Shown here: piece by piece, positions 5,792 to 13,073 of the stretch
Position numbering within the stretch: position 1 is the stretch's first letter
How the letters are laid out: every line of letters begins with the position of its first letter
NCBI GenBank assembly: GCA_020852035.1
Contig: JADZBR010000262.1
Coordinates: forward strand, 1 to 17,035
Reading direction: 5' to 3'
DNA length: 17,035 bases
Source: Caulobacteraceae bacterium
Lineage (GTDB): Bacteria > Pseudomonadota > Alphaproteobacteria > Caulobacterales > Caulobacteraceae
Position numbers and translations under genes: made by a program
The notes under the pieces: model-generated
Told to the model about the DNA's origin: nothing
Databases searched by the model: none
What the model saw: the letters and a program-made list of their open reading frames with translations, nothing else

Positions 5792-7017
5792 TGAAGCATG
5801 TGTTGCGGGCGGGCCTGATCGCCGCCCTTCTGGCTGGGCCGGCGATGGCCGAGGACAAGGTCTCCCGCGCCGACATGGCGCTGCACCAGCGGCTCCTGAC
5901 CCTCGACACCCACCTCGACACCTCCGCCAACCTGGAGATCCCCGGCTGGAAGATCACCGACGATCACTCCGGCGAGGGCCCGTTCTCGCAGGTCGACCTG
6001 CCGCGCATGAAGTCCGGCGGCCTCGACGGCGGCTTCTGGGTGATCTTCACGCCCCAGGGCCCGCTCACCGAGGCGGCCTATCGCGAGGTCCGCGACAAGG
6101 CGCTGATCCGCGCCGTCCGCATCCACGAGATGGTCGCCGCCGCGCCGGACGCGTTCGAGCTGGCCACCGACGCCGCCGACGCCGCCCGCATCGTGAAGGC
6201 CGGCAAGAGCCCGGCCTACATGTCCATCGAAAACAGCTATCCGCTGGGCGAGGACCTCAGCCTGCTGGACACCTTCTACAAGCTCGGCGTGCGCATCGCC
6301 TCGCCGGTTCACACCGCCAACAACCAGTTCGCCGACAGCGCCACCGGCAAGGAAAAGCGCTGGAACGGCCTCTCGCCGCTGGGCAAACAGTGGCTGGCCG
6401 AGGTCAACCGCCTGGGCATCGTGCCCGACGCCAGCCACGCCTCCGACGACGTGCTGGTGCAGATGATCGAGACCTCCAAGACCCCGGTGATCCTCACCCA
6501 CTCGGGCGCCAAGGCCGTCTTCGACCACCCGCGCAACATCGACGACGCCCTGATGAAGAAGCTCGCCGACGCCGGCGGGGTCATGCAGATCAACTCCATG
6601 TACCTGGCGCCGACCTCGACCACGCCCGAGCAGCGCGCCGAACTGATCGCCCTGCGCGACCGGCGCCTGGCCTATGGCTCGCTCGACGCCGCCGGCCGCG
6701 CCAGGCTGGTCGCCGACATCGCCGCCTACACCGCCAAATACCCGCCGCAGCCGGCCACCTTCGAGGACTATATGCACAACCTGCTGCACGCCCTGAAGGT
6801 GATGGGTCCAGACCACGTCGGCATCGGCTGCGACTGGGACGGCGGCGGCGGCGTGCAGGGCCTCTCCTCGATCGCCGACATCCCCAAGATCACCGCCCGC
6901 CTGAAGGCCGCCGGCTATTCCGAGGCGGACATCCAGAAGATCTGGAGCGGCAATGTCCTGCGCCTGGTCAAGGCGGCGGAAGACTATCGCGCCAGCCTGG
7001 TCAAGACGGCCGGCTGA
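5791..7017 (+). CDS. Exported membrane dipeptidase, peptidase family M19
   Basis: A zinc dipeptidase of the renal-dipeptidase (M19) family, 408 aa. A Sec signal peptide (MKHVLRAGLIAALLAGPAMA) with an AMA cleavage site at 20/21 places it in the periplasm. Metal ligands can be aligned: H41 and D43 in DTHLDT, bridging E147 in SIENSYPL, H216 in DASHAS, H237 in THSGAK, and the Asp pair of GCDWDG at 348-350. Family members cleave dipeptides, often with D- or beta-lactam-like C-terminal residues; the substrate here is not known. The SIENS form replaces the more usual IEGG loop but keeps the Glu. It is translationally coupled to radC and converges with the MraY-like gene, the stops being 6 bases apart. 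Confidence 0.92.
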   Translation: MKHVLRAGLIAALLAGPAMAEDKVSRADMALHQRLLTLDTHLDTSANLEIPGWKITDDHSGEGPFSQVDLPRMKSGGLDGGFWVIFTPQGPLTEAAYREVRDKALIRAVRIHEMVAAAPDAFELATDAADAARIVKAGKSPAYMSIENSYPLGEDLSLLDTFYKLGVRIASPVHTANNQFADSATGKEKRWNGLSPLGKQWLAEVNRLGIVPDASHASDDVLVQMIETSKTPVILTHSGAKAVFDHPRNIDDALMKKLADAGGVMQINSMYLAPTSTTPEQRAELIALRDRRLAYGSLDAAGRARLVADIAAYTAKYPPQPATFEDYMHNLLHALKVMGPDHVGIGCDWDGGGGVQGLSSIADIPKITARLKAAGYSEADIQKIWSGNVLRLVKAAEDYRASLVKTAG

Positions 7018-7023
7018 GCGCGC

Positions 7024-8070
7024 TCAGCGCACCTTCAGCGCCAGGATCACCAGCAGCGCCGAGAGCCCCAGGTGCAGCAGCATGAAGCGCACCAGCACCT
7101 GGGTGTTCGACCAGCCGAGCTCCTTGCGGCAATGGTCGTGCAGCGGAAAGCGGATACTGCCGAACAGCCGCACCCCGAAGAAGCGCAGCAGCGCCACCTT
7201 CACCAGCCCCGTCGCCCCGTTGAACAGGATCACCGAGCCGACCAGCAGCAGGAACAGCGGGTTGTTGGTCGCCATCACCAGCGCCCCGATCAAGAGCCCG
7301 ATCGGCCGCGAGCCGGCGTCGCCCATCAGCGCCTGGCTGGGGGCGGCGTTGTACCAGAGGTAGCCGGAGATCGCCCCGACCATCAGGAAGGCCATGATCG
7401 CCCAGCTGGCGCCCTCCGGATTGACCGGGATCGAAAGGTGCCCGGCGACCTCGGCGTTGCCGATCACCGTGTAGAGCAGGCCGCCGAGGATGATGATCGC
7501 CGTCGCCGTCAGGCTGCCGGAAACCCCGTCCACCCCGTCCGAGCAGTTGGTGGCGTTGATCGACAGCCAGATCACCCCGGTCGCCAGCGGGATCGACATC
7601 CACGGCGGCAGGACGAAGGCGTCCTTCCAGCCGGGCAGCCAGATGCTGGCCGGTTCCAGCCCCAGCACCGCCCAGGCCGCGCCCAGCGCCAGCACCGCGT
7701 CCATCGCCGCCAGCTGGTATTCGGAGAACCCGCCCCGCCGGTCGTCGAAATAGCCCACCACCATCGCCGCCAGCACGAAGGGAACCAGCCACAGGCAGCG
7801 CGCATCCAGCGGAATGAAGATCAGCGCCGCCGCGGCGAAGACCGCGACGAAGATCACCCCGCAGCTCAACGGCTTGCCGACGCTCTGCTCGGCGTTGATC
7901 GCGAACGCCCGGCCCCGGTCGGTGGGCAGGAACCGCCAGAGCTTCGGCAGCATCGCCCAGGTCACGATCGCACAGGCCGCGAACCCCGCCGCCGCCAGGA
8001 AGAAGAAGGAATCGAACAGCCTGAGCGGCCCGAACGCCGCGCCCCAGACGTCGTAGATCCAGTTCAGCAT
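7024..8070 (-). CDS. Divergent MraY-type phosphoglycosyl transferase (GT4)
   Basis: A 348-aa polytopic membrane protein of the MraY/WecA superfamily, which transfers a sugar phosphate from a UDP-sugar to undecaprenyl phosphate. Visible motifs are DD at 109-110 (GYFDDRR), the NATNCSDGVDGVSG segment at 172-185 with catalytic-region Asp 178 and 181, GDAGS at 250-254, and the PLHDHCRKELGW loop at 309-320, equivalent to MraY's PLHHHFE loop. The last marks it as MraY-like rather than WecA-like. The usual TPTMGG motif is KPLSCG here, DDxxK lacks the Lys, and HHH is HDH. The ATG at 8070 has GGGGG close upstream. There are no cell-wall cluster neighbours, so it may be a second MraY paralogue or an accessory glycan enzyme. 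Confidence 0.85.
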   Translation of the reverse strand: MLNWIYDVWGAAFGPLRLFDSFFFLAAAGFAACAIVTWAMLPKLWRFLPTDRGRAFAINAEQSVGKPLSCGVIFVAVFAAAALIFIPLDARCLWLVPFVLAAMVVGYFDDRRGGFSEYQLAAMDAVLALGAAWAVLGLEPASIWLPGWKDAFVLPPWMSIPLATGVIWLSINATNCSDGVDGVSGSLTATAIIILGGLLYTVIGNAEVAGHLSIPVNPEGASWAIMAFLMVGAISGYLWYNAAPSQALMGDAGSRPIGLLIGALVMATNNPLFLLLVGSVILFNGATGLVKVALLRFFGVRLFGSIRFPLHDHCRKELGWSNTQVLVRFMLLHLGLSALLVILALKVR

Positions 8071-8163
8071 GGCGCCCCCGATCCGAGTCCTTCCTTCTAA
8101 GCGAAGCCCGCCACCCGGCGCCAGCGACGGCGTGTCGCGCCATCGCAACGATAAACATATGCG

Positions 8164-8192
8164 TTGACAATCAACCTATTGATTGATCATCT
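8164..8192 (+). promoter_or_regulatory. Putative promoter of the ArsR operon
   Basis: A perfect -35 hexamer TTGACA occupies 8164-8169. With a 17-base spacer the -10 would be TCATCT at 8187-8192, a weak match. The start codon follows within 10 bases, so the mRNA leader would be very short or absent. The operator palindrome overlaps it. Confidence 0.45.
8168..8185. promoter_or_regulatory. ArsR-type operator palindrome
   Basis: CAATCAA (8168-8174), CCTA, TTGATTG (8179-8185) is a perfect 7-bp inverted repeat. ATCAA-n-TTGAT half-sites are typical of ArsR-family autorepressor operators. It lies between the -35 and -10 regions, 14 bases before the regulator's GTG, so a bound dimer would block RNA polymerase. 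This suggests autorepression of the whole operon, and it might also affect the divergent MraY-like gene. Confidence 0.7.
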
Positions 8193-8198
8193 CGCGGA

Positions 8199-8558
8199 GT
8201 GAGCGCGCAGCTGCAACCCCTTGCCGGGCCGGAAGACGCCCTCGACGCGGTGTTCTTCGCCCTCTCCGACCCCGTCCGCCGCCGCATCCTGGAGCGGCTG
8301 GACGGCGAGGCCCTGCTGGTCTCGGAGCTGGCCGCGCCCTTCGACATCTCGCTGCAGGCGGTCTCGCGCCACATCCAGGTGCTGGTGCGCGCCGGCCTGG
8401 TCAGCCAGGCCCGCTCGGGCCGCATCAGCCGCTGCTCTCTCGACGCCGAGCCGCTGGAGGACGCCGCCCTCTGGCTGAACCGCTACGCCAAGTACTGGCA
8501 GGCCCAGTTCGAGACCCTCGCCCGCCACCTGGACCGCATCGAAAAGGCTGCCCCATGA
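8199..8558 (+). CDS. ArsR-family winged-helix transcriptional regulator
   Basis: A 119-aa regulator. The helix-turn-helix spans about 38-66 (LLVSELAAPFDISLQAVSRHIQVL), followed by the wing (GLVSQARSGRISRCSL). The opening ALSDPVRRRILERL is typical of the ArsR branch that sits upstream of AHSA1/SRPBCC or similar stress genes. The ELCVC metal-binding motif is absent and there is one lone Cys at 79, so it is unlikely to be a classical metal sensor. The signal is unknown. The GTG at 8199 keeps the full N-terminus, though GGAG abuts it; leaderless translation is possible. The stop overlaps the next start (ATGA), so it heads an operon with the DUF899 and DUF1801 genes and probably represses it through the adjacent palindrome. 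Confidence 0.9.
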   Translation: MSAQLQPLAGPEDALDAVFFALSDPVRRRILERLDGEALLVSELAAPFDISLQAVSRHIQVLVRAGLVSQARSGRISRCSLDAEPLEDAALWLNRYAKYWQAQFETLARHLDRIEKAAP

Positions 8559-9136
8559 ACTATGCCGAGACCAAGACGGCCCTGGAGGCCAAGCGCGCCC
8601 AGATCGGGGCCCTGCGCCAGGAGATGCGCGCCCTGCAGGCCAAGGTGGAGCCGCAGCCCGTCGCCGACTACGAGTTCGCCGGCTGGGACGGCCCGGTGCG
8701 CCTCTCGCAACTGTTCGGCGAGAAGCCCCACCTGATCCTGATCCACAACATGGGCCGCGCCTGCTCCAGCTGCACCATGTGGGCCGACGGCTTCAACGGC
8801 GTCTATAACCACCTCGCCAGCCGCGCCGCCTTCGTGGTCTCCAGCCCCGACCCGGTCGAGGTGCAGAAGGCGTTCGCCGCCTCGCGCGGCTGGCGCGTCC
8901 CGCTGGTCAGCCACGCCGGGACCGGCTTCGCCGAGGAGATGGGCTACCGCCGCCCCGGCGAAGGTCACGGCGGCTGGTGGCCCGGCGTCTCGGCCTTCCG
9001 CAAGGAGGGCGCGGCGATCCTTCGCCTCTCCGACACCGAGCTTGGCCCGCTGGACGACTTCTGCGTCTACTATCACCTGATGGAGATGATCCCCGGCGGC
9101 GACGCCGAATTCACGCCGAAGTTCAGCTACGGCTGA
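8555..9136 (+). CDS. DUF899 family thioredoxin-like protein
   Basis: A 193-aa cytoplasmic protein of the DUF899 (AhpC/TSA-like thioredoxin fold) family. A helical N-terminus (about 1-33, rich in Glu/Lys/Arg) is followed by ADYEFAGWDGPVRLSQLF, strand LILIHNMG, and the redox motif C70-S-S-C73-TMWADG. Next come AAFVVSSPDP and WWPGVSAFRKEG. The CxxC at the thioredoxin position suggests thiol-disulfide or peroxidase-like chemistry, but no member's reaction is assumed here. The ATG overlaps the ArsR gene's stop by ATGA, so translation is coupled. The DUF1801 gene follows 10 bases downstream with its own AAGGGGG site. Confidence 0.87.
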   Translation: MNYAETKTALEAKRAQIGALRQEMRALQAKVEPQPVADYEFAGWDGPVRLSQLFGEKPHLILIHNMGRACSSCTMWADGFNGVYNHLASRAAFVVSSPDPVEVQKAFAASRGWRVPLVSHAGTGFAEEMGYRRPGEGHGGWWPGVSAFRKEGAAILRLSDTELGPLDDFCVYYHLMEMIPGGDAEFTPKFSYG

Positions 9137-9146
9137 AGGGGGCCGC

Positions 9147-9572
9147 ATGGCCGAGGTCAAGACCAGGCCCACCGACGCCAGCGTCGACGCCTTCCTCGGC
9201 GCCGTCGCGCATCCGGTGCGCCGCGCCGACGGCCAGGCGCTGCGCGAGATGATGCAGCGCCTCACCGGCGAGCCGGCGGTGATGTGGGGCCCCTCGATCG
9301 TCGGCTTCGGCAGCTATCACTACCGCTACGCCAGCGGCCATGAGGGCGACATGTGCCGCATGGGTTTCTCGCCGAGGGCCGCCAACCTCGTGCTCTATGT
9401 CGGCGGCTTCCCCGAGTACGACGCCCTGCTCGAAAGGCTCGGCAAGCACAAGCGCTCCAGGGCCTGCCTCTACCTCAACAAGCTCGCCGACCTCGACGCC
9501 GCGGTGCTCGAGGAGATCGTCCGGCGAACCTACGAGGCGAGCGAAGACATCGACGAATGCGCGGTCTGCTGA
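9147..9572 (+). CDS. DUF1801 domain protein
   Basis: A 141-aa small cytoplasmic protein of the DUF1801 (YdhG-like) family. Recognisable segments are DASVDAFLGAV...RRADGQALREMMQRLTGEPAVMWGPSIVGFGSYHYRY and then the MGFSPRAANLVLYV strand, with KHKRSRACLYLNKLADLDAAVLEEIVRRTYEA near the end. The biochemical role is unknown. It carries an unusual C-terminal CxxC (ECAVC at 137-141), which may tie in with the redox-type DUF899 neighbour, though that is speculation. AAGGGGG precedes the ATG by 5 bases. It is the last gene of the ArsR operon and converges with the acetyltransferase gene, the stops being 7 bases apart. Confidence 0.88.
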   Translation: MAEVKTRPTDASVDAFLGAVAHPVRRADGQALREMMQRLTGEPAVMWGPSIVGFGSYHYRYASGHEGDMCRMGFSPRAANLVLYVGGFPEYDALLERLGKHKRSRACLYLNKLADLDAAVLEEIVRRTYEASEDIDECAVC

Positions 9573-9579
9573 GACCCGC

Positions 9580-10383
9580 CTAACCGCCCGCTTCGCGCAC
9601 CAGCCAGTCCACCGCAAAGGCGGTGATCGCCGCCGCATCGACCAGCAGCGAAGGCGCCTCCCCGACCAGCCCTTGCGTCCCCTGCCCGCTCGCCAGGAAG
9701 TCGCGCACCACGGTGTCGAAGTAGTCGTCCGCCAAGCCATCGACCACCGGGTCGCCGGTATCGAACTCCTCCAAGACCCGCCAGACCACGCCATCCGCCG
9801 TCGCCAGCGGCGCTTCGTAGCGGTGCAGACGCTTGCCCGGGATCGGCGCGATGTGCTCGGCGTGGTGCAGGAGCGTCATGCTGTCGTAAGGCGCGCCGGC
9901 CAGCAGCACCTTGCCGCGCGCCTCGACCAGCCGGGCGAACGGCGTGCCGGCGCCGTACCCGTAGTCCATCGGGTGGTCGGCGGTGAACCATTCGGCCCGA
10001 CCGCCCAGGGCGGCCACCGAGGCGCCGGGATTGCCGCTGCGCCGCGTCCCCGGCGTCGTGCGGATGAACTCCGCCAGCACCCCGTGGTCGCGCTTGGCCC
10101 GCGCGGTCGCCGGATCGAACGGCGGCACGTGCGCGCGCCACTCGGGCAGGACCCGGCCGTCGGCGTCCAGCAGGTCCGAGTAGGCGTCATCCCAGTCCTC
10201 ATAGGCCAGGATCGTCCCCTGTGGCCCCACCGCGTCGCGCAGCGCGGCCACCAGCGTGTCCGGCCCGTTCAGCATCCGCCCAACCTCGCGCATGGCCCCG
10301 TGGACCATCACCGCGTCCCCCGCGCGGACGCCGAGCCGCGCGAGATCGCCGCCCAGCGAGGCGCGGGTGTGGATGCCGCTCAC
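9580..10383 (-). CDS. AAC(3)-family aminoglycoside N-acetyltransferase-like protein
   Basis: A 267-aa acetyl-CoA-dependent transferase of the Antibiotic_NAT family. The sequence follows AAC(3): LGVRAGDAVMVHGAM (17-31), GPDTLVAALRDAVGPQGTIL (40-59), PGTRRSGNPGASVAALGGRAEW (111-132), then ADHPMDYGYGAGTPFARL and the catalytic-region LLHHAEH (171-177, with His and Glu). The RSxNP form resembles AAC(3)-II/III/VI more than the RSxHP form of other groups. Known relatives acetylate the 3-amino group of aminoglycosides, but chromosomal homologues often have other or unknown substrates, so resistance is not implied. The GTG at 10383 overlaps the GST stop as GTGA, making a two-gene operon. Confidence 0.88.
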   Translation of the reverse strand: MSGIHTRASLGGDLARLGVRAGDAVMVHGAMREVGRMLNGPDTLVAALRDAVGPQGTILAYEDWDDAYSDLLDADGRVLPEWRAHVPPFDPATARAKRDHGVLAEFIRTTPGTRRSGNPGASVAALGGRAEWFTADHPMDYGYGAGTPFARLVEARGKVLLAGAPYDSMTLLHHAEHIAPIPGKRLHRYEAPLATADGVVWRVLEEFDTGDPVVDGLADDYFDTVVRDFLASGQGTQGLVGEAPSLLVDAAAITAFAVDWLVREAGG

Positions 10384-11003
10384 GCCAGTGCGTCCTGCTC
10401 CCACGCCAGGAACTCCGGCGTCTCCAGCAGCCGCTCGCCGTATTCGCCCGCCGCGCCCTCGTCGCCGTAGTCGGACAACCGCACGCCGTAGCTGCGGAAC
10501 CGCGTCGCCACCGGCGTGTAGAAGGCGTCGGCGATCGTCCAGCCGCCGAACAGGAACGGCCCGCCGGAGCGCTTCAGCAGCTCGTTCCAGCGCGCCGTGA
10601 TCTTGCGGATATCCGTCTGGGTCGCCGGCGAGAGTTCGGCGACGGTCCGCAAGCCGATCTCCATCGGGCACTCCCCGCGCAGCGAGGGAAAGCCCGAGTG
10701 CATCTCCGCCGCCGTCGCCCGCGCCAGCGCCCGCGCCGCCGCGTCGGCCGGCCAGAGCCGCGCCTGCGGGAACCGCTCGGCCAGGTATTCGCAGATCGCC
10801 AGCGAGTCCCAGACCACCAGCTCGCCGTCCTTCAGCACCGGCACCAGCCCAGAGGGCGAGTGCTTGCGGATCTCCGTCTCGGAGGTCTCCGCCTCGCGCA
10901 GCGGCACCAGCGTCTCCGCGAACGCCGCGCCCGTGCGCTTGAGCGCGAGCCACGGCCGAAGCGACCAGGTCGACCAGCGCTTGGTGCCGACGACGATCTC
11001 CAT
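10380..11003 (-). CDS. Glutathione S-transferase family protein
   Basis: A 207-aa cytosolic GST. The N-terminal thioredoxin-fold domain carries a candidate catalytic serine in KRWSTWSLRPWL (Ser 11 or 14). It also has the cis-proline in GLVPVL (Pro 55) and the glutathione gamma-glutamyl contact in VVWDSLAI (D66-S67). The C-terminal helical domain runs from about 85 and contains FGGWTIADAFYTPVATRF, the usual N-capping/hydrophobic staple region. Substrates are unknown. The ATG at 11003 is fixed by GAGGAG 7 bases upstream. It is the first gene of an operon with the AAC(3)-like gene and diverges from the MFS transporter gene across 114 bases. Confidence 0.92.
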   Translation of the reverse strand: MEIVVGTKRWSTWSLRPWLALKRTGAAFAETLVPLREAETSETEIRKHSPSGLVPVLKDGELVVWDSLAICEYLAERFPQARLWPADAAARALARATAAEMHSGFPSLRGECPMEIGLRTVAELSPATQTDIRKITARWNELLKRSGGPFLFGGWTIADAFYTPVATRFRSYGVRLSDYGDEGAAGEYGERLLETPEFLAWEQDALA

Positions 11004-11117
11004 AACGCTGCTCCTCAAATCTGCGCGCCCGCTCTTGCCGCCGGCCGCCAAAGCCCGTCTAGAGTGAAGCCATAACGACAAAAACGATTTTCAGTCCCGG
11101 GAAGGAACGCATTTCAG

Positions 11118-12494
11118 ATGACCGACGCCACCGCCGCGCCGGACGGGCCAGAGCCGATCACCGTCGCCACCGAGCCCACCCCATTTTCCGCGCCGTTTTC
11201 GCCCGGCTACACGCGCTATGCGATGTACCTGCTGCTGGGCATCTACATCGTCAATTTCGTCGACCGCGCGGTCATCAACATTCTCGCCGAGCCCATCAAG
11301 CAGGATCTGGGCCTGGCCGACTGGCAGATCGGGCTGATGAGCGGCCTGGCCTTCGCCATCTTCTACACCGTGCTGGGCATCCCGATCGCCCGCCTGGCCG
11401 AGCGGCGCAATCGCCCGCTGATCATCGGCACGGCGGTGCTGGTGTGGAGCGGTTTCACCGCGCTCTGCGGCGCGGCCCAGGGCTTCGTCCACCTGGTGCT
11501 GGCGCGCATCGGCGTCGGCGTCGGCGAGGCCGGCTGCACGCCCCCCGCCCACTCGCTGATCGCCGACTACGTGCCCAAGGAAAAGCGCGCCTCGGCCCTG
11601 GCCTTCTATGCGATGGGCACCCCCATCGGCGGCCTGATCGGCGTGGCCCTTGGGGGCGTGCTGGCCGACGCCTTCGGCTGGCGCATGGCCTTCCTGGTGG
11701 TCGGCGTGCCCGGCGTGATCTTCGCCGCTCTCGCCGCCTTCACCCTGAAGGAGCCGCGCAAGCTGCTCTCCAAGCAGATGGAGGCCGCCCGCATCGCCGG
11801 CTCGGCCACCTTCGGCGCCACCATGAAGCTCTTGGCCACCAAGCGCACCTTCTGGCTGATCGCGTTCGCCGCGGCCATCAAGGCGTTCATCGGCTACGGC
11901 CACGCCCCCTTCACCGCTTCCTTCTTCCTGCGCGTGCACGGCGAGGAGGTGGCCGAACTGGCCGCCATGTTCGGCCTCGGCACCCTCGGTTTCCTCGGCG
12001 TGGCGCTTGGCGTGCTGGGCGGCGTCTCCGGCGCCATCAGCTCGTTCCTGGGCGGCTGGCTGGCCGACCGCTTCGGCGCCAAGGACCTGCGCGGCTACAT
12101 GATCTTCCCGGCCATCGCCTCGCTGCTGGCGGTGCCGATCTACATCATCGCCGTGAGCGTCCCCAGCGCCACCGCCGCCCTCTTCATCCTGATGGGCAAC
12201 GGCCTGCTCGGCTCGCTCTGGTACGGCCCGGTCTACGCCACCGGTCAGAGCGTGGTGCCGCCGCACATGCGCGCCACCGCCGCGGCGATCCTGCTCTTCA
12301 TCATCAACCTGATCGGCCTGGGCCTCGGCCCGCTGGCCGTCGGCGCGCTCTCGGACGTCTTCTCAGGCCCGATGGGCATGGGCAGCGCCCAGGGCGTGCG
12401 CTGGGCGCTGATGGTCTCCACCTGCGCCGGCTTCCTGGCCTTCTTCCTCTTCTGGTTCGCCCGCAGGACGATCCGCGAGGACAACGTCGGCTAG
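11118..12494 (+). CDS. MFS transporter, spinster-like
   Basis: A 458-aa inner-membrane transporter with about 12 predicted helices. The soluble N-terminal about 30 residues are followed by YAMYLLLGIYIVNFVDRAVIN (D49-R50 in helix 1). The loop 2-3 motif A appears as GIPIARLAERRNR (87-99), and the helix 4 region is RIGVGVGEAGCTPPAHSLIADY. This pattern matches the spinster-like branch common in Caulobacterales and sphingomonads, where many copies lie near TonB receptors or catabolic genes; none is seen here, so the substrate is open. The ATG has GAAGGA about 11 bases upstream. Its stop lies immediately before the operator of the toxin-antitoxin pair. Confidence 0.92.
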   Translation: MTDATAAPDGPEPITVATEPTPFSAPFSPGYTRYAMYLLLGIYIVNFVDRAVINILAEPIKQDLGLADWQIGLMSGLAFAIFYTVLGIPIARLAERRNRPLIIGTAVLVWSGFTALCGAAQGFVHLVLARIGVGVGEAGCTPPAHSLIADYVPKEKRASALAFYAMGTPIGGLIGVALGGVLADAFGWRMAFLVVGVPGVIFAALAAFTLKEPRKLLSKQMEAARIAGSATFGATMKLLATKRTFWLIAFAAAIKAFIGYGHAPFTASFFLRVHGEEVAELAAMFGLGTLGFLGVALGVLGGVSGAISSFLGGWLADRFGAKDLRGYMIFPAIASLLAVPIYIIAVSVPSATAALFILMGNGLLGSLWYGPVYATGQSVVPPHMRATAAAILLFIINLIGLGLGPLAVGALSDVFSGPMGMGSAQGVRWALMVSTCAGFLAFFLFWFARRTIREDNVG

Positions 12495-12516
12495 TATACG
12501 TATAACAATACGTATA
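12495..12516. promoter_or_regulatory. Tandem-palindrome operator of the MazEF-type pair
   Basis: TATACGTAT (12495-12503) and ATACGTATA (12508-12516) form a perfect 9-bp inverted repeat with spacer AACA. Each half also contains the self-palindrome ATACGTAT, so two sites lie 12 bases apart centre to centre, close to one helical turn. This suits cooperative binding of ribbon-helix-helix dimers. AT-rich TATAAC and TATAGA elements inside it could serve as the -10, so binding would block transcription. It lies 11 bases before the antitoxin start. Confidence 0.75.
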
Positions 12517-12526
12517 GACTGGTCGT

Positions 12527-12745
12527 ATGAAGAAGCTGACCATCACGGTGGACGACGATGTCTACGCGGGCCTGCAGGCCCGCGTCGGCCCTCGCCGCGT
12601 CAGCCGCTTCCTCAACGATTTGGCCCGCCCGCTGGTGGTCGAGGACGCGCTCGAGGAAGGCTACCGCCAGATGGCGGCCGACGAGGCGCGTGAGCGCGAG
12701 GCGCTGGAATGGAGCGAGGCCCTGATCGGGGACGTGGTTGACTGA
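12527..12745 (+). CDS. MazE/CopG-type ribbon-helix-helix antitoxin
   Basis: A 72-aa protein. The N-terminus (KKLTITVDDDVYAGLQARVGPRRVSRFLNDLARPLV) is a ribbon-helix-helix DNA-binding unit: a short strand with alternating residues, then two helices. The acidic C-terminus (EEGYRQMAADEAREREALEWSEALIGDVVD) is typical of the toxin-neutralising tail of MazE-like antitoxins that pair with PemK/MazF toxins. It probably represses its own operon through the tandem palindrome just upstream. The ATG at 12527 has no strong ribosome site, only GGTC, and could be on a very short leader. Its coding end overlaps the toxin start by 8 bases, a common arrangement that couples toxin to antitoxin synthesis. Confidence 0.85.
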   Translation: MKKLTITVDDDVYAGLQARVGPRRVSRFLNDLARPLVVEDALEEGYRQMAADEAREREALEWSEALIGDVVD

Positions 12746-13073
12746 GGCTGGGCCGCGGCGCGGCGAGGTCTGGTGGGTGGATTTCGACCCAGCCGTCGGC
12801 GGCGAGGTTCGCAAGACGCGCCCCGCCGTGATCGTGAGCAATGATCTCGCCAATCGCCACCTCAACCGCATCCAGGTTGTGCCGCTGACCACCAATGTCG
12901 ATCGTTTCTATCCGGGCGAAGCGCCGGTGACGCTCGGCGGCGGAAGACGCAAGGCCCTGGCCGACCAGTTGCAGACGGCGGCTAAGGAAAGGCTGAAGGG
13001 GCGGCTCGGCGAGCTGTCGGCCCGCGACCTTGCGGCCCTCGACCAGGCCCTGCGCGTCCAGCTGGACCTTTAA
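12738..13073 (+). CDS. PemK/MazF-type toxin (mRNA interferase)
   Basis: A 111-aa protein of the CcdB/PemK fold. Family motifs are RRGEVWWVDFDPAVGGEVRKTRPAVIVSND at 7-36 (with the catalytic-region Arg 29), the VVPLTTN strand at 47-53 carrying the conserved Thr pair, and KALADQLQTAAKERL at 72-86. Members cleave mRNA at short sequence sites and are blocked by the partner antitoxin; the cleavage site is not predictable here. The only suitable start is a TTG at 12738, inside the antitoxin gene, consistent with low, coupled translation. Its TAA stop overlaps the stop of the zeta-like gene on the opposite strand. Confidence 0.9.
   Translation: MTEAGPRRGEVWWVDFDPAVGGEVRKTRPAVIVSNDLANRHLNRIQVVPLTTNVDRFYPGEAPVTLGGGRRKALADQLQTAAKERLKGRLGELSARDLAALDQALRVQLDL

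Noticed and set aside
5572..6816. Long - strand open frame (414 aa) opposite the dipeptidase
   Set aside because: Antisense shadow of a well-supported gene; no recognisable domain.
7072..8100. + strand open frame (342 aa) opposite the MraY-like gene
   Set aside because: Composition is Gln/Arg/His/Pro-rich and lacks structure; the minus strand has MraY motifs and membrane helices.
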